DNA of 64,000 nt from SG8-30 sp963710135 (GCA_963710135.1 CAVPYY010000002.1:372001-436000), one strand, 5' to 3'. Shown: positions 27,339-39,171, numbered from the stretch's first letter. Notes: a model not told the origin generated them from the sequence alone. Made by a program: numbers and translations.

Positions 27339-29165
27339 ATGCGGCCGGCTCACGCCGGCTACGCACTGCTGGCCTGCCTGCTGGCCCTGCCATGGGCCCG
27401 GCCCCTGCTGGCCGACGAGCCCGCCGCGGCGAGCGAGCAGAAGGTCATCCGCTTTGCGCTCCGCTCGGGCGAGACGGGCTTCGATCCGCAGCGCGTCGAC
27501 GACCTGTACTCGTCGGCGGTGTGCAGCGAGATCTTCGAGTCGCTGCTGTCGTTCGACTATTTTGCGCGGCCGGTCAAGCTGATTCCCGGCGTGGTCGAGT
27601 CCGTTCCCGAGCCGGAGGATGGCGGGCGGACCTACACGTTCCGGATCCGGCCGGGGATCTATTTCGCCTCGGACGCGGCGTTCGGCGGCAAGCGCCGCGA
27701 GCTCACCGCGGCGGATGCCGCCTATTCGATCAAGCGGCTCCGCGATCCGCGCAATCGCGCGCCCTACGCCTATCTGTTCCAGGGGAACATCGTCGGTCTG
27801 GATGCGCTCTACGAGGAAGCGCTCGCGACCGGCAAGTTCGACTATGACCGCGCCGTGCCGGGCATCGAGCTGCTGGACCGCTACACGCTGCGTCTGCGCC
27901 TGATCGAGCCCGACTACACCTTCCTGTACCGCTTCACGCTGCCGCAGACGGCGCCAGTTGCGCGGGAGGTCATCGAGGCCTACGGCGACGACACCATGGC
28001 TCATCCGGTCGGCACCGGTGCGTTCCGGCTCGCCGAGTGGACCCGCCGCCAGAAGATCGTGCTGGAGCGCAACCCGGATTTCCGCGGCGCAACGCTCGAT
28101 ACCACTTACGCGAACCTGGACCTGCCCGAGCACCGCCGCGCGGTCGAGGGCCTGCGCGGCAAGACGCTGCCGCAGCTCGACCGGGTCGAGCTCTACCCGA
28201 TGGACACGGACCAGCCGCGGTTTCTGTCCTTCATGAGCGGCTATCACGATCTCATCCAGGAGGTGCCGCTGTCGTTCGTTGAGCAGGCGGTCCCCGGCGG
28301 ACAGCTGGCTCCCGCGCTCGCCGCGGCCGGCGTTGAGCGCCAGCAGGCGGTCGACCCGGCGGTGTGGTACGCGCAGTTCAACATGGAGGATCCGGTCGTC
28401 GGCGGCTACACGCCGGAGCGGGTCGCGCTGCGCCGGGCGCTGGTGCTCGGGTTCGATCGCGATCAGGCGATGTCGGTGCTGGAGAAGGGCCAGGTGCTGC
28501 CTGCCTACGGGCCGATTCCGCCGGGCCTGGTCGGCTACGACCCGGATCTCTACACCGATCAGCAGGACTACGATCCGGCGCGCGCCATTGCGCTGCTCGA
28601 CCTGTACGGCTGGGTGGACGCCGACGGCGACGGCTGGCGCGACCAGCCGGACGGCGCGCCGCTGGTGATCGACTATCTCTACACCACCGGCAGCATCGGT
28701 CGCGAGTACGCGGCGCTGTGGGAGAAGTGCCTGCGACGGTTGGGCATACGCCTGACCGCGAGGGCCGTGCAGTTTTCCGACCAGTTGCGCGATCGCAAGG
28801 CGGGCAAGTACATGCTGGCGGCGGGAGCCTGGAGCGCCGACTGGCCCGACGGCGGCAACTTCCTGCAATTGCTGTACGGTCCGAATGCCCCGGATCTCAA
28901 CGACACCCGCTTCAAGCTGCCGGCCTACGACCGTCTCTATGAGCAGTCGCTGTTGATGCCCGCCAGCCCGGAACGCGACCAGCTCTATCACGACATGACG
29001 CGCCTGATGCTGGCCTACGCGCCGTGGCGGCTGCTGGTGTACCGCAACTGGACCTACCTGAACTACCCCTGGGTGCTCGGCTATCTCAAGCACCCGATCT
29101 ATCACCTGCGGCTGATGTGGCTGGACGTCGACCCCGCCATGCGCCGCCGCGCGCAGGCGAGGTGA
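27339..29165 (+). CDS. ABC transporter substrate-binding protein, peptide type (family 5)
   Basis: A 608-residue extracytoplasmic solute-binding protein of the DppA/OppA superfamily. The ATG at 27339 is preferred: GAGG stands six bases upstream and the product then opens with a clean signal peptide (AGYALLACLLALPWARPLLA). An ATG at 27303 has no ribosome site. Family hallmarks include RTYTFRIRPGIYFASD, TAADAAYSIKRL, HPVGTGAFRL and VALRRALVLGFDRD. It is unusually long for the family, near the size of YejA-like proteins. It is the first gene of an importer operon with two permeases and a fused ATPase. The ligand is unknown; oligopeptides are the default guess. Confidence 0.88.
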   Translation: MRPAHAGYALLACLLALPWARPLLADEPAAASEQKVIRFALRSGETGFDPQRVDDLYSSAVCSEIFESLLSFDYFARPVKLIPGVVESVPEPEDGGRTYTFRIRPGIYFASDAAFGGKRRELTAADAAYSIKRLRDPRNRAPYAYLFQGNIVGLDALYEEALATGKFDYDRAVPGIELLDRYTLRLRLIEPDYTFLYRFTLPQTAPVAREVIEAYGDDTMAHPVGTGAFRLAEWTRRQKIVLERNPDFRGATLDTTYANLDLPEHRRAVEGLRGKTLPQLDRVELYPMDTDQPRFLSFMSGYHDLIQEVPLSFVEQAVPGGQLAPALAAAGVERQQAVDPAVWYAQFNMEDPVVGGYTPERVALRRALVLGFDRDQAMSVLEKGQVLPAYGPIPPGLVGYDPDLYTDQQDYDPARAIALLDLYGWVDADGDGWRDQPDGAPLVIDYLYTTGSIGREYAALWEKCLRRLGIRLTARAVQFSDQLRDRKAGKYMLAAGAWSADWPDGGNFLQLLYGPNAPDLNDTRFKLPAYDRLYEQSLLMPASPERDQLYHDMTRLMLAYAPWRLLVYRNWTYLNYPWVLGYLKHPIYHLRLMWLDVDPAMRRRAQAR

Positions 29166-29170
29166 CCGGC

Positions 29171-30110
29171 ATGGGCGCCTACATCGCACGGCGGCTCTGG
29201 CAGACCATCCCCACGCTCGCGGGCGTCATCCTGCTGGTCTTCATCCTGTTCAACTGGGTCGGCGGCGACCCCGCGCTGGTGCTGGCGGGCAAGGTGCCCG
29301 ATCCGGCGCAGATCGCCAACATCCGCCGCCAGCTGGGGCTCGACGAGCCGTGGTGGGTACAGTTGTGGATCTTCGTGCAGCAGGTGTTCACGTTCGATTT
29401 CGGGCGCAGCTGGTCCACCAACCAGCTGGTGTCCGACGTGCTGCTGACCCGGATCGGCCCGACGCTGACGGTGATGGTGCCGATGCTGCTGATCGAGACC
29501 TTCCTGGCCGTGACCCTGGCGCTGCTGGTGGCCTGGGTGCGCGGCTCGCTCACCGACCGCGCGATCATGGTGATCACGACCGTCGCGATGTCCATCAGCT
29601 TCCTCGTGTACATCATCGTCCTGCAGTGGCTGCTGGCATTCGAACTGGCCTGGTTCCCGGTGCAGGGCTGGAGCGACGACCTGTGGACCAACCTCACGGT
29701 CTATGCGCCGCTGCCCGTGCTGCTCGGGGTGCTGGTCAGTCTGGCGCCGTCGCTCAGGCTGTATCGCTCCTTCGTCCTCGACGAGGTCGGCCAGGACTAC
29801 GTCCGCACGGCGCGCGGCCAAGGGCCTCACCGAGAGCCGGGTGATGCTGGGGCACGTGCTGCGCAACGCACTCATCCCGATCCTGACCTACGTCGGCATC
29901 GCCCTGCCCGGGCTGTTCGTCGGCTCGTTCCTGCTGGAGATCTTCTTCTCCATTCCCGGCCTCGGACGCGAGGTGATCGAGTCGGTCAATCGCAGCGACT
30001 TCCCGGTGATCAAGGCCATCACGGTGTATCTGGCCATGCTCACCATGCTGGTCAACCTGCTGGTCGACGTGCTGTACCGGGCGGCCGATCCGCGGGTGAC
30101 CTTCAAGTGA
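29171..30110 (+). pseudogene. ABC transporter permease (OppB/DppB-like), one apparent frameshift
   Basis: The inner-membrane permease of the peptide-type importer, about 312 residues once one base is removed. The first frame runs from ATG 29171 with at least four membrane segments to VRTARG; the second frame continues with KGLTESRVMLGHVLRNALIP, the conserved EAA loop that contacts the ATPase. Dropping a C near 29819 restores RTARGKGLTE, a typical family sequence. Every other feature is intact, so the break is either very recent or a consensus error. The gene starts five bases after the binding-protein stop and overlaps the next permease by four bases. Confidence 0.85.
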
Positions 30111-31138
30111 GCGAGGGGCTTCCCCGGGAGGCCTCGCCGGGACTGTGGGCGCTCGCCTGGCGCCGGCTGCGACGCGACTACGTGGCCGTCACTTGCATGG
30201 TGGTCGTGGCAGGTTTCCTGCTGCTGATGCTGGCCTCGATGGCCGGGCTGGTGGCCGCCGGCTGGGAGGAGGAAGTCGGCGTGTCCTATGCGCGGCCGGC
30301 CTTCGCGCCCGGCACGGACGAGGCCGCGACGGACGCCGGCGGTGCGGCGGCGGGACGCTCGCGCGTGCCGGTGGACCTGTCGGACCTCGATCCGCTGGCC
30401 CCGCGCTATGCCGAGTGGCAGGAGCGCGCGGCACAGGTCACCCAGAGCGTGCCGGCGCGCAGCCGCACGCTGCCGCTCGGCGGCGACCAGTGGGGCCGCG
30501 ACGTGCTGGCCAAGACCATCAAGGGCTCGGAGGTATCGATACTCGTGGGACTCGCCGCCGCGCTGATCGCGACCACGATCGGTACCCTGCTCGGCGCGCT
30601 GGCCGGCTACTGGGGCGGGCGCGTCAACGACCTGCTGGAGTGGCTGTACAACGTCTTCACCTCGATCCCCTACATCCTGCTGATACTCGCCTTCGCCGCG
30701 GTGCTGGGCCGTGGCGTGACGACCATCATCATGATCCTCGGCCTGACCGGCTGGACCGGCATCTATCGACTGATGCGGGCCGAGTACATGAAGCACCGCG
30801 AGCGGGAGTACGTGCTGGCGGCGCGGGCGATCGGTGTGTCGGACGCCCAGCGGATGTTCGCGCACATCCTGCCGAACACCAGCCACGTGGTGCTGGTGCA
30901 GTTCTCGCTGCTGGTCGTGGCCTTCATCAAGACCGAGGTGATCCTGTCGTTCCTCGGCCTGGGTGTGCCGGTCGACGTCGTGTCCTGGGGCACGATCCTG
31001 GCCGAGGCCCAGAACGAACTGGTGATGGGCAAGTGGTGGCAGCTGACCGTTGCCGGTGCCGCCATGGCGCTGCTGGTCACCGCGGTGAGCCTGCTCACCG
31101 ATTCCATGCGCGACGCGCTCGATCCGAAGCTGAGGTGA
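30107..31138 (+). CDS. ABC transporter permease (OppC/DppC-like)
   Basis: A 343-residue permease. It starts at a GTG overlapping the previous stop codon (GTGA). Membrane segments include VTCMVVVAGFLLLMLASMAGL near the N-terminus and five more in the C-terminal half. The OppC signature PLGGDQWGRDVLAKTIKGS and the ATPase-contact loop EYVLAARAIGVSDAQRMFAHILPN are clear. A roughly 90-residue periplasmic insert after the first segment is rich in Ala and acidic residues. The long frame starting at 29024 exists only because the previous gene is shifted into this frame. Confidence 0.9.
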   Translation: MSEGLPREASPGLWALAWRRLRRDYVAVTCMVVVAGFLLLMLASMAGLVAAGWEEEVGVSYARPAFAPGTDEAATDAGGAAAGRSRVPVDLSDLDPLAPRYAEWQERAAQVTQSVPARSRTLPLGGDQWGRDVLAKTIKGSEVSILVGLAAALIATTIGTLLGALAGYWGGRVNDLLEWLYNVFTSIPYILLILAFAAVLGRGVTTIIMILGLTGWTGIYRLMRAEYMKHREREYVLAARAIGVSDAQRMFAHILPNTSHVVLVQFSLLVVAFIKTEVILSFLGLGVPVDVVSWGTILAEAQNELVMGKWWQLTVAGAAMALLVTAVSLLTDSMRDALDPKLR

Positions 31139-31145
31139 TGAGCCC

Positions 31146-32828
<1,683 letters not shown>

Positions 32829-32840
32829 GGGCGCCGGCGC

Positions 32841-34029
32841 TCAGGCCAGTTCGAGGGCGAGGGCCGTGGCCTCGCCGCCGCCGATGCACAGCGAGGCGAC
32901 GCCGCGGCGCTTGCCGCGTGCCTGCATGGCGTGCAGCAGCGTGGTGGTGATGCGCGCGCCGGTCGCGCCGATCGGGATGACCGAGCGCGCAGGCGCCGCC
33001 GTTGACGTTGACCCTGGCGTGGTCGAGACCGCAGTCGTGCATCGCCGCCATGGTCACCGCGGCGAAGGCCTCGTTGATCTCGTACAGGTCGACGTCGGCG
33101 GCCTGCCAGCCGGTCTTCGCCAGCACCTTCTGGATCGCCCCGACCGGCGCCGTGGTGAACCATTCGGGATCGTGGGCATGGCTCGCGTAGGCGACGCAGG
33201 CGCGCCAGCGGCTTGATGTCGCGCGCCTTGGCGGCGGACTCGCGCATCAGCACCAGCGCCGACGCGCCGTCCGAGATCGACGACGAACTCGCGGCCGTGA
33301 CGGTGCCGTCCTTGGTGAACGCGGGCTGCATGCCCGGGATCTTGCTGACGTCGCACTTGAACGGGGTCTCGTCCTGGTCGACGACCGTCTCGCCCTTGCG
33401 CGTCTTGACGGTCACCGGCGTGATCTCGGACGCGAACGCGCCGGACGCGACGGCATGCAGCGAGCGCTTCACCGATTCGGTCGCGAAGGCGTCCTGCATT
33501 TGCGCGCGTGAAACCGTACTTCGCCGAGGTCGCATCCGCGAAGCAGCCCATGGCCTTGCCGTCGAACGGACTCTGCAGGCCGTCGTAGAACATGTGATCG
33601 AGAATCTCGCCGTGACCCATGCGATAACCGCCACGCGCCTTGAGCAGCAGGTAGGGCGCGTTGGTCATGGACTCGAGCCCGCCGGCCACCGCGACGTCGA
33701 TGTCGCCGGTGCGCAGATCTGTCGGCGGCCATCATGATCGCCTTCATGGCCGAGCCGCAGATCTTGTTGACCGTGGTGGCGGGGACGGTTGCGGGAATGC
33801 CGGCGCCGAGCGCGGCCTGGCGCGCCGGGCCCTGGCCGAGACCGGCCGGCAGCACGCAGCCCATGATTACTTCCTGGACGTCGCCCGGGGACAGGCCGCT
33901 GCCCTGCAAGGCGCCGCGAATGGCGGCGGTGCCGAGCTCGACCGCCGTGACGCCGGCGAACACGCCCTGGAAAGCGCCGATCGGCGTGCGGCTGGCGGCG
34001 ACGATGACGATGGAATCGTTTTCTGGCAT
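32841..34029 (-). pseudogene. Acetyl-CoA acetyltransferase (thiolase), four apparent frameshifts
   Basis: Reading across four single-base insertions gives a 394-residue thiolase of normal length. The nucleophile Cys91 is in VNKICGSAMKA, the substrate-orienting INEAFAAV is present, and GACALGHPIGATGAR with CIGGGEATA supplies the catalytic His and second Cys. The extra bases lie near 33720, 33502, 33196 and 32973. With them removed the length is divisible by three and no stop codons remain. The reaction would be reversible cleavage of acetoacetyl-CoA, which fits the acetoacetyl-CoA synthetase and leucine genes. It follows the TetR gene by 32 bases on the same strand. As written in this sequence the frame is broken; retention of every motif argues against long decay. 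Confidence 0.85.
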
Positions 34030-34061
34030 GTTCCTGCGTCCCTTGTGTGGCGTGAGACCCG

Positions 34062-34790
34062 TCAGACCGGGTCACCGGACGGCATTTTGCCCTGCAAAAT
34101 AACGCCTGTCTCCCCGACTAAGGTCGGTCGCTGGCGCGACGGGGAGGGGCGCGGCAGCAAGCCCCGCTCGAATACCGCGACGAAGGCCTCGGCCAGTTCG
34201 TCAACGGTCATGGGCTGGCGGTCGCGATACCAGTGCGCAATCCAGTTCAGCGCGCCGGCCATGGCGAAGGCGGTCAGCTTGATGTCGCAGGGCTCGATGG
34301 AGCCGTCGTTGATGCCCCGTTGCAGCAGCCGGCGCATGCCCTGGTCGATGTCCGACTTCAATGCCTTGATCTGCCGGCCAAGCTCCGGACCCAGGTCCTG
34401 GTCTTCGGCGCGCACCATGCACCAGCCGAAGTCCGAGGCGATCGCCCGCGCGTACTGGCGGACCACCTCGTTCAGCCGCTCGCGGCCGGACGCGGACGAC
34501 TGTTCGGCCGCGCGGATGCCGTCGCGGACCATCTCGAGGCCCGCGGCAAAGCACTCGAACAGCAGTTGCTCCTTGCTCTCCACGTAGTAATAGACGGTCG
34601 GCTTGGTGATGCCCAGGCGCGCGGCGATGTCGTCCAGCGACGTGTTGTGGAAGCCGCGCTCGCTGAATGCCCTGGCGGCGGCCAGGATCACGGCTTCGCG
34701 CTTGACCGCGTGGTTGCGGTGCTTGCGTGATGGCCAGGCTGTGCCTGCTCTGGGCGAGCCGGGGACCGGCGTGATGTTGCTGCGTGTCAT
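34062..34790 (-). CDS. TetR/AcrR-family transcriptional regulator
   Basis: A 242-residue regulator. The helix-turn-helix is SLDDIAARLGITKPTVYYYVESKEQL at about 51-76. The N-terminus carries about 28 basic residues before the DNA-binding domain if the ATG at 34790 is used; a TTG at 34823 would add 11 more and has no ribosome site. The C-terminal domain resembles TetR_C regions of fatty-acid or acyl-CoA responsive members, which is suggestive only. It heads a two-gene unit with the thiolase and diverges from icmF. The 100-bp AT-rich region between them has repeated AGTA/TACT elements suited to its binding. Confidence 0.82.
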   Translation of the reverse strand: MTRSNITPVPGSPRAGTAWPSRKHRNHAVKREAVILAAARAFSERGFHNTSLDDIAARLGITKPTVYYYVESKEQLLFECFAAGLEMVRDGIRAAEQSSASGRERLNEVVRQYARAIASDFGWCMVRAEDQDLGPELGRQIKALKSDIDQGMRRLLQRGINDGSIEPCDIKLTAFAMAGALNWIAHWYRDRQPMTVDELAEAFVAVFERGLLPRPSPSRQRPTLVGETGVILQGKMPSGDPV

Positions 34791-34826
34791 GGGGCGCCTG
34801 TTGACGGTAGGTACCTTCCGCAATCA

Positions 34827-34860
34827 TACTAAGTAGTAGTTATTTACTCAATAGTAGTTT
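34827..34860. promoter_or_regulatory. Candidate TetR operator cluster in AT-rich divergent promoter
   Basis: Within 34 bp there are three AGTA and two TACT elements that make short inverted repeats: TACT-A-AGTA (34827-34835), AGTA-N6-TACT and TACT-N4-AGTA further right. AGTAGTT occurs twice in direct orientation. The patch is markedly AT-rich compared with its surroundings, as expected for a promoter, and lies between the TetR gene and icmF. Confidence 0.45.
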
Positions 34861-34883
34861 TCTTCAAGAAAGTCTCTGTAATT

Positions 34884-34905
34884 CAATCAATTGGCAATCA
34901 ATTGG
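34884..34905. repeat. Perfect 11-bp tandem repeat upstream of icmF
   Basis: CAATCAATTGG occurs twice head to tail (34884-34894 and 34895-34905), 13 bases before the icmF start codon. Each unit contains the palindrome CAATTG. It could be a regulator site close to the ribosome-binding region or a slippage product. Confidence 0.5.
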
Positions 34906-34918
34906 AACGAGGTCGCCG

Positions 34919-37900
34919 ATGAGTACCGCGCCACGCCAGGAGTCTCGCGAGCAGCAGGACAGCGCCCGCAGCGCGGCCCCGCTGCGCTTCGTCAGCGCCG
35001 CGTCGCTGTTCGACGGTCACGACGCCGCGATCAACATCATCCGCCGCATCCTGCAGTCGCACGGCGCCGAGGTCGTCCACCTCGGGCACAACCGCAGCGT
35101 CGCCGACATCGTGCGCGCGGCCATCCAGGAGGACGCGGACGGCATCGCGGTCAGCAGCTACCAGGGCGGGCACAACGAGTACTTCCGCTACATGGTGGAC
35201 ATGCTGCGGGAGCACGGCGCGGAGCACATCCGGGTCGTGGTCGGCGGCGGCGGGACCATCGCGCCGGACGAGGTCGCAGGCACTCGAGGCCTACGGCATC
35301 GAGAAGATCTACACGCCCGACGACGGGCTGCGCCTCGGCCTCGAGGGCATGATCGACGACGTCTTCCAGCGGGTGCGCGGCTGGTCGCGGCCGCCCTTCG
35401 AATTGCGGCCGCTCGAATCCGCCAGCCACCAGCAGCTCGCGCGCACCATCTCCGCGCTGGAGCAGGACGACCCGCGGGCGGTCGAAGCGATCCGCGCCGC
35501 GAGCAGCAAGACGCTGAACCGCCCGCCGGTGATCGGCATCACCGGCACCGGCGGCGCCGGCAAGTCGTCGCTCACCGACGAGCTGCTGAGCCGGGTCGTG
35601 CGGTTCTTCCCGGATCGCCACGTGGCGGTCGTGGCGATGGACCCGACGCGGCGCCGCTCCGGCGGCGCGCTGCTCGGCGACCGCATCCGCATGAACGCGC
35701 TGGCGGCGGAGCAGGTGTTCATGCGCTCGCTCGCGACGCGGCGCGCAGCACCTCGCCACCAGCGCGGTGCTGGCGGACACCATTCGCGTGCTGCAAGGCC
35801 GCGGGCTTCGACCTGATCGTCGTCGAGACCGCCGGCATCGGCCAGAGCGACACCGAGATCGTCGACCTCGTGGACGTGTCGCTGTACGTCATGACCAGCG
35901 AGTACGGCGCGGCCAGCCAGCTCGAGAAGATCGACATGCTCGACTTCGCCGACCTGATCGCGCTCAACAAGTTCGAGAAGCGCGGCGCCGAGGACGCGTT
36001 GCGCGACGTGCGCAAGCAGGTGGCGCGCAACCGCAAGCTGTTCCAGCTGCCGCCCGAGGAACTGCCGGTCTTTCCGACCATCGCGAGCCAGTTCAACGAC
36101 GCCGGGGTCAACAGCCTGTTCGCCGCGCTCTGCGCTCGCCTGGACGGGCTGCGCGGCGGCATCACGCCCTGGAAGCCCGAGGGGCTCGCGCCGCTCGGCC
36201 TGCCGAAACGGCAGGCGCTGGTGCCCGGCGAGCGCGTCCGCTACCTGGCCGAGATCGCCGACAACGCGCGCCGCGAGCAGCGCGAGGCCGAGGCCGCGGC
36301 GGAGGCCGCCAGCCGAGCCCATGGCCTGCACCGCGCGCTCGAGGCGCTCGCGGATCCGCTGCTGCCCGAGCCGCTGGACCGCTACCCCGACGCCAGCCTG
36401 CGCGGCGACGACGCCAGCATTTGCCGGCTGCGGGAACAGTACAACGCCGCGCTCGACGCCGTCGGCGCGCCGGGCCTTGCGCTGCTCAAGGCATGGCCGG
36501 GCCGGGCGCGCGGCGCCACGGACGACCAGTACAGCTATCGGGTGCGCGACCGCGAGGTGCGCGGCGACAACTATACCGAGACGCTGTCGCACCAGCGGGT
36601 TCCCAAGATCGCGATCCCGCGCCATCGCGACTGGGGCGAACTGCTGGCGTTCCTGCTGCGTGAGAACCTTCCGGGCGCGTACCCCTACACCGCGGGCGTC
36701 TATCCGTATCGGCGCGAGGACGAGGATCCGACGCGCATGTTCGCGGGCGAGGGCAGCCCCGAGCGCACCAACCGCCGCTTCCACTATGTCGCCGGCGGGC
36801 ACAAGGCGCGCGCGGCTGTCGACCGCGTTCGACTCGACCACGCTGTACGGCGAGGATCCGGACGAGCGGCCGGACATCTACGGCCGCATCGGCAACTCCG
36901 GCGTGTCGATCGCCACGCTCGACGACATGAAGAAGCTCTACTCCGGCTTCGACCTGTGCGCGCCCTCGACGTCGGTGTCGATGACCATCAACGGGCCGGC
37001 GCCGATGATCCTGGCGATGTTCATGAACACCGCGATCGACCAGCACGTCGAGCGGTACCTGCAAGGCGAACGGACGCTGGGAGGAGGCCGAGCGCAGGAT
37101 CGCGCAGATCTGCGGAAGGTCGCGAGCGCCCGCGCTACCGCGGCGAGCTGCCGGCGGGCAATGACGGCTTCGGGCTCGGCCTGCTGGGCGTGACCGGCGA
37201 CCAGCTGGTCGATGCCGGGACCTACGCGCGGCTCAAGGCCGAGGCCCTGGCGCAGCGTGCGCGGCACGGTGCAGGCCGACATCCTCAAGGAGGACCAGGC
37301 GCAGAACACCTGCATCTTCTCGACCGAGTTCGCGCTGCGGATGATGGGCGACGTGCAGCAGTTCTTCATCGACCACGACGTCCGCAATTTCTACTCGGTG
37401 TCGATCTCCGGCTATCACATCGCCGAGGCGGGCGCGAATCCCGTCTCGCAGCTCGCGTTCACGCTCGCGAACGGCTTCACGATCGTCGAGTACTACCTCG
37501 CGCGCGGCATGCAGATCGATGATTTCGCGCCGAACCTGTCGTTCTTCTTCTCCAACGGCATGGATCCCGAGTACGCGGTGATCGGTCGCGTGGCGCGGCG
37601 GATCTGGGCGCGCGCGATGCGCGACCGCTACGGGGCGGGTCCACGCAGCCAGATGTTGAAGTACCACATCCAGACCTCGGGCCGCTCGCTGCACGCGCAG
37701 GAGATCCAGTTCAACGACATCCGCACGACGCTGCAGGCGATGTATGCGCTGTTCGACAACTGCAACAGCCTGCACACCAACGCCTACGACGAGGCGCTGA
37801 CGACGCCCACCGAGGAAAGCGTCCGGCGCGCGGTCGCCATCCAGCTGATCATCGACCGCGAGCTCGGTCTCAACAAGACCCAGAACCCGTGGCAGGGCTC

Positions 37901-38364
37901 GTTCGTCATCGACCAGCTGACGGACATGGTCGAGGAGGCGGTCTACCGCGAGTTCGAGAGCCTGTCGGAGCGCGGCGGCGTGCTCGGCGCGATGGAGACC
38001 ATGTACCAGCGCGGCAAGATCCAGGAAGAGTCGCTGCTACTACGAGCACAAGAAGCACGACGGCAGCCTGCCGATCGTCGGCGTCAACACCTTCCTGCCG
38101 GACCGGCGCAGCGAGGCGGAAACCCAGGTGGCCGAGCTGATTCGCTCGACCGAGCAGGAGAAGCAGGATCAGGTCAAGTCGGTCAGGGCCTTCAATGCGG
38201 CGCGTGCCGGGGAACAGGCGGCGGCGCTGGCGCGGCTGCAGGACACGGCGGCGGCCGGGGGCAACGTGTTCGAGGAATTGATCGAGTCGGTGAAAGTCGC
38301 TTCGCTCGGGCGCATTTCAGGCGCGCTGTACGCGGTCGGCGGGCAGTACCGGCGGAATATGTGA
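34919..38364 (+). pseudogene. icmF: Fused isobutyryl-CoA mutase IcmF, eight apparent frameshifts
   Basis: Reading through eight single-base insertions yields about 1145 residues with the IcmF order: cobalamin-binding domain (SLFDGHDAAINIIRRIL near 27), MeaI-type chaperone GTPase with P-loop GTGGAGKSS near 208 and NKFEKRGAEDA, then the acyl-CoA mutase barrel (RLSTAFDSTTLYGEDPD, GRIGNSGVSIATLDDM, ILKEDQAQNTCIFSTEFALRMMGD, NPWQGSF). IcmF interconverts isobutyryl-CoA and n-butyryl-CoA using adenosylcobalamin. The extra bases fall near 35277, 35746, 35794, 36802, 37062, 37115, 37253 and 38037; eight removed bases make the length divisible by three. Conserved sequence is perfect on both sides of each break. 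As read, the gene is untranslatable; I think the consensus is at fault. It diverges from the TetR/thiolase unit. Confidence 0.88.
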
Positions 38365-38368
38365 GCGG

Positions 38369-38447
38369 CGGATAGCGGACAGGGGATAGCGGATAGCGGG
38401 TAGTGGTTGAAGCTGGCGCTACTGCCCATCCGCTATACGCTACCCGC
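38369..38447. repeat. GCGGATAG/GCGGGTAG degenerate repeats with an inverted copy
   Basis: GCGGATAGCGG-like units recur between 38369 and 38403. GCGGGTAG at 38396-38403 is exactly complementary to CTACCCGC at 38440-38447, the last coding bases of plsC. A hairpin here would sit between the convergent ends of icmF and plsC. It may be a terminator substitute or a fragment of a dispersed repeat; there is no T-run. Confidence 0.35.
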
Positions 38448-39171
38448 CATCATCCAGATCCGGCTCGCCGAGGCGCTCCAGAATGCGCTGGCGCGCGACC
38501 TGCTTGAGCCGCAGCACCGCGTCCGCTTCCCGGACAGCGGGCGGTTCGATGGGTTCGAGGAACTCGACCGACAGCGGCCCCCAGTACGGCAGCGCTTTCT
38601 CAGCGGGCAGCACGTGCCGGGCGCCGTGGATGACCACCGGCACCACCGGCATGCCGGCCCGGGTCGCGGTGACGAAGGCGCCGCTGTGGAACTTGGCGAG
38701 CCCGACCCGCGTCGAAAAGGTGCCCTCGGGGAAGAAAGCCACCGACCCACCGCCGGTGGCGGCCTTGAGGATGCGGCGTGCGTCCTTGGCGCTCTCGGCG
38801 CGGTTGTGCCGGTCGACGAATTCGTGACCAAGCCGGCGTAACAGGAAACCGGCCAGCGGGATACTCACGACCTCCTTCTTGATCACGAACCCGAAGCGCG
38901 CGGGCAGGACGGCGAACAGCAGCGGTCCGTCGACATAGCTCGAATGATTGGCGACCACCACGGCGGGGGTGGTCGGGAGCCTGTCCAGGCCGTGGACGCT
39001 GAGCGGCAGCCCCGCCAGCCTGAAGAACAGCCGGGCCATGGCCCGGGAACCATCGCGTCGCAGTCTGAGCGACGGCATCAGCAGTGCGAACAGGATGGCC
39101 ACGCAGAGCAGCGCGGTGAAGACGAGCCAGCAGTAGACGCCCCAGGCCAGGCGCACGGGCGCGCGCCACAT
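38440..39171 (-). CDS. plsC: 1-acyl-sn-glycerol-3-phosphate acyltransferase family protein
   Basis: A 243-residue membrane acyltransferase that would convert lysophosphatidate to phosphatidate in phospholipid synthesis. An N-terminal membrane segment (VYCWLVFTALLCVAILFALL) is followed by the HX4D motif in ANHSSYVDG and the FPEGTFS motif. The final block is VPVVIHGARHVLP. The family also includes other lysophospholipid acyltransferases, so the exact acceptor is not certain. The ATG at 39171 has no strong ribosome site but is the only good start in the frame. It diverges from xerD. Confidence 0.85.
   Translation of the reverse strand: MWRAPVRLAWGVYCWLVFTALLCVAILFALLMPSLRLRRDGSRAMARLFFRLAGLPLSVHGLDRLPTTPAVVVANHSSYVDGPLLFAVLPARFGFVIKKEVVSIPLAGFLLRRLGHEFVDRHNRAESAKDARRILKAATGGGSVAFFPEGTFSTRVGLAKFHSGAFVTATRAGMPVVPVVIHGARHVLPAEKALPYWGPLSVEFLEPIEPPAVREADAVLRLKQVARQRILERLGEPDLDDGG

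Noticed and set aside
29024..31138. A 704-residue fused double permease
   Set aside because: It joins the first permease to the second only because of the extra base near 29819. Removing that base restores two ordinary overlapping permease genes.
34919..38364. Programmed frameshifting, or a four-base-reading tRNA acting at CTG-C
   Set aside because: Eight shifts in one gene would be needed, contexts vary, and CTG followed by C is frequent in intact genes of the window, which would then be mistranslated.
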